Shown piece by piece: positions 1-6,310 of a DNA stretch of 7,714 nt. Made by a program: the position numbers and the translations under genes. The notes under the pieces were generated by a model that was not told where the DNA came from, searched no databases, and saw only the letters and a program-made list of their open reading frames with translations. Source of the stretch: Planctomycetota bacterium (lineage in GTDB: Bacteria; Planctomycetota; UBA8742; SKZP01; JAIOTL01); contig JAIOTL010000216.1 of NCBI GenBank assembly GCA_021106775.1, positions 1-7,714 on the forward strand. The letters are read 5' to 3'. Each line of letters starts with the position of its first letter. Position 1 is the stretch's first letter.

Positions 1-2114
1 ATACCGGCGCGTACTGTTGTAAATTCCTCTTCTTCAACCTTTCTACGCTCAATTGTATTGTCTAGTTTGTCAAGCCATTCACAAAAGATTTCATCATCGA
101 AGATTTCAGGGAATTCGTTTTCTTGACGGTTTATTTTTCGTCTGAGACTTTGCATTGTTTCTAGGTCTTGCTTGCTAAGACATTCATCGATTTCCTGAAT
201 TAATTCTTCTTTGACTTCCTTGAGTGATTCATTGTGTTCAATTTTCTTGCGTCTATTTTCAATGCTCTGGGTGACAAATTTATATTTTTCTTTTTCCTTG
301 GGGTCGAGAATTTTTAATGCTGCATAATCATCCACAAGCTTTTGTATTGAAGCCAACTCAGATTCTTCATTTATGTCCGGTATCTGGTTTTGACGTTTCA
401 TCATTTGATTTTCAAAAGAGAGAGTCAATGTGTATTTATAACCTTTAACATCGTCTCGGTCTTCGAATTTATAGTCTTTCCCGTCCACTTTAACTATCTT
501 ACCAAGAACGACAAGATAGTTGAGGATAATCTGCAGGTCGGATTCATCTTTCGATTTTGTGCTTAATGTTTGGAGTTTTTCGATGTTCGTCTTGATTTTC
601 TCGAGGTCAATCTTGAATGTGTCGAGTTTGGATGCGGAATCAGGCAGATCTTTTACAAAATCATCGATCTTCTGAAGATTCTCATTTATGTCTTCAAGTG
701 TTGTTGTTGTATCTGACCTTATTTCCTGTAAATTTTTTATAAATTCAGCAAGTTTCTCTTGTGCAATATCCTTTGCGATAACATCCCACTTTTCAGAATA
801 CTTTGTTTTCTGAGCGTAAAAATTGTTGTTCAATCTGAGTCGCTCGGTTTCATCATCTATCCTATTCAATAAATCCTGAAATTGATTTTCAAGAATCTCA
901 AACTTTTTTTTGTCAATTCGATGCTCATTGCCGTTGTCATCAGTCCAGAACCCTCTTGTAATTGATTCGATTATCTTAAGTGCTTGAGTGATAAATTCTT
1001 TTTGTTTTTTCTCAGCGGTAATTTCCTCGGGAGTTTTCTGTATTACGCCGTTATTACCGTTGCCATTAGTTTTGTACCCATTTGTTGTATTGTTTCCGTC
1101 TTCGTTTGTTAGAGGTATTGTTCCGTTCTCGGGAGTAATGGGTTTTCCTGTAAATTCGGCAATAATTGGGTCTAAAATGCCCATGAAATACAAACCTACA
1201 CCTGCGCCAACCAAAAGGACAATAATGCTTAACAAGACCGTTAAAAGAATCGGTTTACGCTTTTTCGGATAATCGACGATGATTTCGCCATAAACTTCCT
1301 TTTGCACAAATTCCAGAGCATCAATAACCTCATCCATTGATTGATAGCGTTCATCAGGGCTTTTGCTTGCCATTTTGCGAATAACTGCTTCTAGAGTTTG
1401 CGGGCATTCTTCGTTGACATCTGAAATATCGGGTAATTCCTGTATTAGATGCGCCGTTACAACCTGTGCTGCTGTACCGTTGAACGGAAGTTTACTCGTC
1501 AACATCTGAAATGCCGAGATTCCGAGAGAATAAACGTCTGCACGATGGTCAGCCGGGTCGCCCGAAGCCTGTTCAGGAGAAATGTATGCGGGTGTACCGA
1601 GAAAATAGCCGCTTTGCGATAGCTGTGCGTCACTTGTTGTTTGCTTTGCCAGCCCGAAGTCTACGATTTTAACTGTACCTCGGGTGTCCACAAGAAGATT
1701 GTCGGGCTTTATGTCGCGATGAATAATGTTCCAATGATGCGCTTCTTTCAATCCGCGTGCAGTTTGCATCAAATAATCGATAACCTGCTCAACAGGTAAA
1801 TATCCATCTTCCTTGATTATTTCGTTAAGCGACTTGCCATCGACAAACTGCATAACAATATACGGATGATTGAAAATTGTGCCGAATCGATAAATGTTGA
1901 CAACATTTTGATGCTCAAGTTGACCGCATGCTTGTGCTTCAATTTCGAAGCGTTTAAGTTGAGTTTCATTCTGCAAAATGTTTGGTGATAGGACTTTTAT
2001 TGCAACTTTCCTGTTAAGTGCCATATCGTGTCCGTTGTACACAATACCCATTCCACCTCGACCGAGTATTCCGCGAATTTCAAAACCGTCAAGAATGGCA
2101 CCTTCAGGAAGACC
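1..2114 (-). CDS. Transmembrane Ser/Thr protein kinase (Hanks/PknB-like), catalytic and C-terminal part; no usual start codon, runs off left edge
   Basis: Stop-free frame of about 704 codons immediately after an in-frame TAA. Numbering from the first codon after TAA: glycine loop GRGGMG (18-23), ATP-binding Lys in VAIK (K40), alpha-C Glu (E59), catalytic loop HRDIKPDN (132-139, Asp134), DFG (152-154), GTPAYISPEQ with SPE replacing APE (173-182), and DVYSLG (193-198). All canonical catalytic residues are present, so it should be an active RD-type kinase that phosphorylates Ser/Thr on cytoplasmic proteins. The kinase domain ends near 265. Basic KKRK (284-287) precedes a membrane helix (about 289-311), giving a cytoplasmic kinase and an outer C-terminus. 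Residues 326-365 are rich in Asn, Gly and Thr; 366-704 are Lys/Glu-rich and probably coiled coil, and could be a sensor or scaffold. The only possible starts before the glycine loop are ATT/ATA; the first ATG lies inside the loop. It is probably the continuation of the upstream zinc-ribbon gene. Kinase identity is certain; the 5' end is not. Confidence 0.9.
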
Positions 2115-2129
2115 TTATTCAAGGCCTTC
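2108..2129 (-). other. Predicted RNA hairpin spanning the in-frame stop
   Basis: In the minus-strand transcript the arm GAAGGCCUU (2129-2121) can pair with AAGGUCUUC (2116-2108) over 9 bp with one G-U wobble, closing a GAAU tetraloop. The stop codon UAA is formed by the last loop base and the first two bases of the 3' arm. There is no following U-tract, so it is not an intrinsic terminator. It may simply reflect the repeated Glu-Gly-Leu codons in the linker, but its placement on the stop is notable. Confidence 0.5.
2115..2117 (-). other. In-frame TAA between zinc-ribbon and kinase parts
   Basis: On the minus strand the frame reads ...PEGLE-TAA-GLPEGAILDGFEI and then runs into the kinase glycine loop. 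The codons on both sides are in the same phase, and the linker composition (PEG, GL) is alike on both sides. A single C-to-T change (CAA or, with one more change, CAG to TAA) would create this stop from Gln. It separates an N-terminal half that ends without any domain boundary of its own from a kinase half without a usual start codon. It could be a true nonsense mutation, a sequencing or assembly error, or a programmed readthrough site. Confidence 0.85.
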
Positions 2130-3026
2130 AGGCGTGATTCCTTTGTGCACAACTTCTTGTCCGTTCATACTAATTGCGGTTCGATTTGCAATTCCTGTTG
2201 AATTCGATGGTAATTTTTCAGTTGATTTTCGTGCTTGCAGAAGGGTTTGAGCGTTATCTGCAGGAGTAAATGAATCTTTATCAGCAATAAGCTGACTTTC
2301 GGATTCTGCAGTAAATTCATTGTCGTCATTGTTAAATTTTACTTTATCTTGTGAGTCAATAGTAACATCGTCCTTTGAAATCAACATTACGTCATGAGAT
2401 GAATCCTTGACATCGAAGCTGTCGGTTTCAATCATGTATTTATCAGGAACAGTCTTACCAAGGAACATTCTTTCAGTCTGTCTTGAATCGTCAGCTGATT
2501 CTAAAGTTTTTTCATCGCTAAGCATAATTGGTTCAGCCATGTCGTCAGGTTGTGTTTCAAGCACATTTTGTTTTGCCGGTGTTACTGAAGTTTTTTTCAT
2601 ATACGGACTGTCATTATTGTCGGGTACCGATTTATAAAGCTGGGATATTGATTTATCAGATATGGTTTTCGGTATGTTTTTAGCAATCGGCTTGTCAGTT
2701 GCTGGCATGATAGTTTTCACTTTGATTAAGCCGAATTCATTATTCTGACACGTCTGGCAAACCCAGTTTCCTACACTTGGCATGTTAGCAATATTTACTT
2801 TTGTATGACAATTCTTGCAGCTTATGCGCATTTTGTTGAATAATGAAAGAATATTGCTGATTTGAGCAACAGAAAATTGCTGCTTGGAAACGAGATGGTC
2901 CTCGAATTGTAATGCTGGATTCGTTTTTCGCATAATTGCAAAATCGACAAGTAAGTTTGCAGCTTGCTTTGATTGTATTACTTTTTCATTAATTGCCAGA
3001 GACAGTATTAATTTTGCTCTATTCAT
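2115..3026 (-). CDS. Zinc-ribbon protein, probable N-terminal half of the receptor kinase (ends at an in-frame stop)
   Basis: 303 aa from the ATG at 3026-3024, preceded by a weak GCGAGA ribosome-binding-like sequence. Residues 1-65 look helical, with a Gln/Ser-containing 'FEDHLVSKQQFSVAQISNIL' pattern resembling the small N-terminal domains on many environmental Ser/Thr kinases and secretion ATPases (inference). A zinc ribbon follows: C70-x2-C73 and C90-x2-C93. From about 105 to the end it is a low-complexity acidic linker rich in Asp, Ser, Lys and Thr with no hydrophobic core, so it is probably disordered. The protein stops in the middle of a linker (PEGLE), directly in frame with a kinase domain that lacks its own usual start. 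I take it as the front part of one gene of at least 1000 codons. If the stop is real and unsuppressed, this is a truncated soluble zinc-ribbon protein with no catalytic activity. It lies 79 bp downstream of the lipoprotein gene on the same strand; co-transcription is possible. Confidence 0.8.
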   Translation of the reverse strand: MNRAKLILSLAINEKVIQSKQAANLLVDFAIMRKTNPALQFEDHLVSKQQFSVAQISNILSLFNKMRISCKNCHTKVNIANMPSVGNWVCQTCQNNEFGLIKVKTIMPATDKPIAKNIPKTISDKSISQLYKSVPDNNDSPYMKKTSVTPAKQNVLETQPDDMAEPIMLSDEKTLESADDSRQTERMFLGKTVPDKYMIETDSFDVKDSSHDVMLISKDDVTIDSQDKVKFNNDDNEFTAESESQLIADKDSFTPADNAQTLLQARKSTEKLPSNSTGIANRTAISMNGQEVVHKGITPEGLE

Positions 3027-3105
3027 TGATATTCTCGCAATATAGCTACATTGTTACTTAAATTGTACTAATATTTCAGTTTAACAAAAGTTGAAATGTT
3101 CTCGA

Positions 3106-5118
3106 TTATCTTCCGGAAAACCATTTTGTTCTGTAAGCCTCTCTTTTATTTTGAAGTGTCGTGGATAAACCAGGAATATCGCTTAGGAGCTCTGAATTTT
3201 CGAGCGAGTAAAGCAGTTGCACATGATAATCACGAATAGGTGCTGGTAAATACTCGAAAATTTCAAATCCTAGATTGAGCATGTTTTTTTTCATCTTGAT
3301 AATGTTATTTTCATCAATTCCGAGATTATTGAAATCTGTAACACCTTTTTTGAAGCTTTCACTCCAGTATTCGAGATATTCTATGTATTTTGACACGATA
3401 CTCTGTGGTGTTTTGCTTTGAAAAATGATTGCGCGATGAAGGGCTATTAAAGGTTGTTTACCTTTTAGATATTCAGGCATCGGCAGAGTGTTTTTACGCA
3501 GAAGACGAATCTTTTCACCGAGTAGCTTTGCGGTTTGTGCTTCATCCCAATAAAGCATGATAAGTGCAGCGATTAATTCGCGATCTTTCATAAAATCAGC
3601 CAAGGTGTCTTCAATCCAGCCGCCGCGCATTGCCGTCCCCGCATAACCCGGAAAATATGTGCCAGTTGGGCTGAAATCCCTGTGAATCGATTTATAAACC
3701 GACTTCATCGACTCCCAATCACCCGCTTCCTCGATTTTATCAAGCAGAGTTTTGTATTTTTTTATTTCGCGATAATTTGGCACAGCATCTTTTGAAATCC
3801 GGTCTGCACGTCCAGTTTTTATCTCAATTGAACCTTCAATTTGCTTGTCGAACTTTGAACGAATCAGCCTTCCTTTGTTTCCTTCAATAACCATCAAAAA
3901 AGTGTTGTTCAAGAATTTTCCGATGTATTTTTGGTTCTCAGATTCTGTTACTGACTTATCTTTTGCAAAACCAGGTAGATTGATTTTTTTCGATGTTAAA
4001 ACCAGTTCTTCATTTTCAATTTTGCTTCCAATAATGTAAGCATCTTCTTCAGCACTGATAAATATACGTTCCATGTCGGGTGTGAAATCAAGACTTGTTA
4101 TTTTGGAAGCAAAATCGTTTTCGATTGCTTTAACCTTGCTAAATTCAACGTCTGAAAGCAGAATCTTGTCATTTGTTTTTATAAAAAGATACGTCGAACC
4201 AAAAACATTTAATGCTGTATCCGAAGAATTAAGCTTCTTTTTGCTCATCACTTTAAATTCATTCACCTCGTCCCATCCGAAGATTATTATGGGATTTATC
4301 GGGTGTCTGCCGGCAACGATTAACTGCAACTCGTCATTTTTCGTTAGTGCGGCTAAATCAAAACCGTTCCAGAGAATATCCGCATATGTCTGCTCAATTT
4401 TCATAGTATCAAGACCGATTTTGAGCAAATCACCTGAGAAAAGCAACGCGAATACCGCATTCTTGCTGAAGATAGGCAGTATCGCATTAATCCTATCATC
4501 AGCAATCTTCGTTAACTTAACAGGATTCTGAGTTTTAAGTTCTATAACGCCGTAATTATCAACATCAAGAAATTTCGTGGCATCCGAAACAACAACCTTG
4601 TAAAGACTGCCTTCTTCATCTGCGATAAGCAGGATAAGTGCTTTTGTGCTCGGGATTCTCAGGATTTTCATAAGTCTGATTTCCGTTGGCATCTTCAATT
4701 TGAAGACCTCGCGCCAGCTTTTATCAAGCATACCAGTCATCTCAAGTGGGTCGAAATCGTCCTGATATTTATTATGCTCGAAAATCCCTTGTGCAGGGAT
4801 AAACGCTTTTATTTCGTGTGTACCAGCAATGAATGCGATAATGTCATATCGGTTTATTCCAAGTGAATCATGCACAAGTTCCAAAATCTTTGCATTGCAA
4901 CCAGATTCAAAGCCGATTGCAAAACTTTCATCGACGCTTTCCTGCCAGTTTGTTAGAACATAATTGCCCTGAATTTCGGAAGAAGAACCGATATTGATTT
5001 GCTCTTTGGAATCAGCAGAAGCAACGGGTATTTCCACCTTAATTGTTGTACAGCCTGCAAAAAGTACACAAGTTGTTGCAAGTACGAATAAGAAATAACA
5101 TATGTGAGAAATCTTCAT
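3106..5118 (-). CDS. Large lipoprotein with probable beta-propeller-like and helical domains, function unknown
   Basis: 670 aa; the ATG at 5118 is supported by GAGGAG three bases upstream. The N-terminus is a lipoprotein signal: a short basic start (MKISH), hydrophobic core, and LFAGC with Cys23 as the lipidation site followed by Thr, which fits outer-membrane rather than inner-membrane retention. Phe at -3 is a slightly unusual lipobox residue. About 60-430 is beta-rich with repeated strand-turn patterns such as LDFTPDMERIFISAEED (343-359), which resembles a WD40/TolB-type propeller blade; clear repeats of this kind are few, so the fold is an inference. About 450-670 is mostly helical, with many Lys, Glu, Tyr and Leu. 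No catalytic motif is visible and I do not recognise the family. It is the first gene of the leftward run that continues into the zinc-ribbon/kinase genes, so it could be an envelope partner of that kinase, but only orientation and distance support this. Confidence 0.85.
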   Translation of the reverse strand: MKISHICYFLFVLATTCVLFAGCTTIKVEIPVASADSKEQINIGSSSEIQGNYVLTNWQESVDESFAIGFESGCNAKILELVHDSLGINRYDIIAFIAGTHEIKAFIPAQGIFEHNKYQDDFDPLEMTGMLDKSWREVFKLKMPTEIRLMKILRIPSTKALILLIADEEGSLYKVVVSDATKFLDVDNYGVIELKTQNPVKLTKIADDRINAILPIFSKNAVFALLFSGDLLKIGLDTMKIEQTYADILWNGFDLAALTKNDELQLIVAGRHPINPIIIFGWDEVNEFKVMSKKKLNSSDTALNVFGSTYLFIKTNDKILLSDVEFSKVKAIENDFASKITSLDFTPDMERIFISAEEDAYIIGSKIENEELVLTSKKINLPGFAKDKSVTESENQKYIGKFLNNTFLMVIEGNKGRLIRSKFDKQIEGSIEIKTGRADRISKDAVPNYREIKKYKTLLDKIEEAGDWESMKSVYKSIHRDFSPTGTYFPGYAGTAMRGGWIEDTLADFMKDRELIAALIMLYWDEAQTAKLLGEKIRLLRKNTLPMPEYLKGKQPLIALHRAIIFQSKTPQSIVSKYIEYLEYWSESFKKGVTDFNNLGIDENNIIKMKKNMLNLGFEIFEYLPAPIRDYHVQLLYSLENSELLSDIPGLSTTLQNKREAYRTKWFSGR

Positions 5119-5121
5119 ATT

Positions 5122-5127
5122 CTCCTC
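5122..5127 (-). promoter_or_regulatory. Ribosome binding site of the lipoprotein gene
   Basis: GAGGAG on the minus strand (CTCCTC on plus) ends three bases before the ATG at 5118. It fixes the start at the methionine that gives a complete lipoprotein signal peptide. Confidence 0.75.
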
Positions 5128-5168
5128 ATTACAAATCAGTTTTTCAGTAATAAAATGATACCTATAAC

Positions 5169-5196
5169 TTTACCTACATAAAGAAATATTTATAAT
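5169..5196 (+). promoter_or_regulatory. Candidate sigma-70-type promoter for the dehydrogenase operon
   Basis: TTTACC (5169-5174, four of six matches to TTGACA) is followed after 16 bp by a perfect TATAAT (5191-5196). Transcription would start near 5203, about 40 bases before the dehydrogenase ATG. It lies in the 124-bp divergent intergenic region (5119-5242). That region is very AT-rich, so chance similarity is possible. I found no equally good promoter for the leftward lipoprotein gene. Confidence 0.5.
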
Positions 5197-5231
5197 TCAT
5201 CGTTCAAATATGTTGGCTTATTAACTTCATT

Positions 5232-5238
5232 GAAGGTG
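5232..5238 (+). promoter_or_regulatory. Ribosome binding site of the dehydrogenase gene
   Basis: GAAGGTG ends four bases before the ATG at 5243. It supports this start, which leaves a short charged tail of about 12 residues before the first Rossmann strand. Confidence 0.65.
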
Positions 5239-5242
5239 AAAA

Positions 5243-6286
5243 ATGGAAAAATCAACTGATAATCAAGAATGCGATAAGGAAATATGTTTGGTTACTGGAG
5301 CGACGGGATTCATCGGATCTGCACTCGTGGAATATCTGTTGAATAAAGGATATGCGGTGAGGATTCTGTACCGAAAAACTTCAAAAATGGACAATCTGTC
5401 AGATGTTGAGGACAAGATTGAAAAAATATATTGCGATTTGACGAATCCTGAGAATCTTGAGGAAGCAGTCAGGGGAGTTCAATATGTTTTCCACCTTGCG
5501 GGAGTGATTACTGCGCCTGATTATGAAATTTACAATGCTGTGAATGTTGTTGGTGTTGAAAACATCGTAAAAGCAGCACTTGAGTATGGAGCAGAGACGA
5601 TGAAGCGATTTGTGCTGGTTTCGAGTCAGGCAGCAGGAGGTCCGTCAACGAAGAATGCGCCGAAACATGAGGACGATGAATCGGCGTGTGCTACTGATTA
5701 TGGTCGTTCCAAGCGCGAAGGTGAGTTGGCGATGATAAAATTGTTTGAGGAAAAAGACTCCGATTTGCATTGGTCGATAGTTCGACCGCCAGCGGTGTTT
5801 GGTGAGCGCGATACCGCAATCTACGGGATTTTCAAGTCGCTAAAACGTGGGATTGAGCCGGTTTTTGGCACATATCCGATAATGCGTCTAAATGTTGTGT
5901 ATGTGAAGGATTTAATCGACGGAATTTATGCTGCTGCGATGCATGAAAAAGGTGCGTTTGAGGCGTTTAACATTGCTGATGCCCGGATTTACAAGATGAC
6001 AGAGGTTACAAAAGCGATAAAACGTGCGATTGGCAAGCGATTTACGGTAAGAGTCTACTTCCCAACCTGGATTTTTATGCTTATTGCGCATATTTTCTCG
6101 TTTTTTGCCTGGATTTTCAATTTCAACCCGAAATTATCCGTAGAACAAGTAAAGATTTTCGGGATACGGAATTGGACGATTGATGTGAGCAAAGCGAAGC
6201 AGCTTTTGGATTGGGAAGCCAAAACACCGCTTGACGAAGCAATGGCAAACACCGCCAACTGGTACCGCAAAAACCGCTGGCTTTAA
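5243..6286 (+). CDS. NAD(P)-dependent epimerase/dehydratase, extended SDR family
   Basis: 347 aa, the usual length for an extended short-chain dehydrogenase/reductase. Rossmann nucleotide-binding motif TGATGFIG at 18-25; the acidic DL at 65-66 and HLAGV at 84-88 follow the family pattern. Catalytic residues: Ser127/Ser128 in LVSSQ and YxxxK as Y153-G-R-S-K157. VRPPAVFGERD further on is the typical RP..V(F/Y)G segment. The C-terminus carries a strongly hydrophobic stretch (about 271-296, with WIFMLIAHIFSFFAWIF inside) and then the family's usual ending around DVSKAKQLLDW. The sequence style is closest to the 3-beta-hydroxysteroid dehydrogenase / dihydroflavonol reductase / hopanoid-associated HpnA-like sugar epimerase branch. 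The substrate cannot be told from sequence; a nucleotide sugar or a membrane lipid are both possible, and the hydrophobic segment suggests membrane association. It probably heads an operon with the repeat protein 24 bp downstream. Confidence 0.93.
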   Translation: MEKSTDNQECDKEICLVTGATGFIGSALVEYLLNKGYAVRILYRKTSKMDNLSDVEDKIEKIYCDLTNPENLEEAVRGVQYVFHLAGVITAPDYEIYNAVNVVGVENIVKAALEYGAETMKRFVLVSSQAAGGPSTKNAPKHEDDESACATDYGRSKREGELAMIKLFEEKDSDLHWSIVRPPAVFGERDTAIYGIFKSLKRGIEPVFGTYPIMRLNVVYVKDLIDGIYAAAMHEKGAFEAFNIADARIYKMTEVTKAIKRAIGKRFTVRVYFPTWIFMLIAHIFSFFAWIFNFNPKLSVEQVKIFGIRNWTIDVSKAKQLLDWEAKTPLDEAMANTANWYRKNRWL

Positions 6287-6299
6287 CTATAATTTCATT

Positions 6300-6304
6300 G
6301 GAGG
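6300..6304 (+). promoter_or_regulatory. Ribosome binding site of the repeat-protein gene
   Basis: GGAGG lies six bases before the ATG at 6311, an ideal Shine-Dalgarno arrangement. It fixes the start of this gene, which has no stop codon inside the window. The gap to the dehydrogenase stop is only 24 bp, with no terminator. Confidence 0.8.
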
Positions 6305-6310
6305 TTGAAT

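Larger units (their letters stand above)
2101..2132. repeat. 8-bp direct repeat flanking the in-frame stop
   Basis: CCTTCAGG occurs at 2101-2108 and again at 2125-2132, exactly 24 bp (eight codons) apart. On the coding strand these encode the two Pro-Glu-Gly tripeptides on either side of the TAA. This suggests that the linker grew by a short in-frame duplication. It does not by itself explain the stop codon. Confidence 0.6.

Noticed and set aside
2115..2117. Reassignment of TAA as a sense codon in this organism.
   Set aside because: The lipoprotein and dehydrogenase genes both end at TAA at natural protein ends, and no other in-frame TAA interrupts a gene here.
988..2637. Open frames on the plus strand at 988-1272, 1978-2250 and 2407-2637.
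   Set aside because: They lie antisense to the kinase and zinc-ribbon coding frames, which show clear domain motifs. No ribosome binding site or recognisable domain supports them.
3073..3097. Inverted repeat ATTTCA...TGAAAT with a 13-base loop between the lipoprotein and zinc-ribbon genes.
   Set aside because: Only six mostly A-T pairs and no U-tract on the minus strand, so it is too weak to call a terminator or operator.
3845..4531. Plus-strand open frames at 3845-4039 and 4073-4531 (152 codons).
   Set aside because: Antisense to the lipoprotein gene. The translation is Ser/Phe/Ile-rich without domain character, as expected for the complement of a Lys/Asp/Glu-rich gene.
5140..5190. A possible leftward promoter (TATCAT as -10) for the lipoprotein gene.
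   Set aside because: The best -35 match has only three of six bases; in such AT-rich sequence this is not distinguishable from chance.
6055..6270. Minus-strand open frame of 71 codons inside the dehydrogenase gene.
   Set aside because: Antisense shadow of the conserved SDR C-terminus; no supporting signals.
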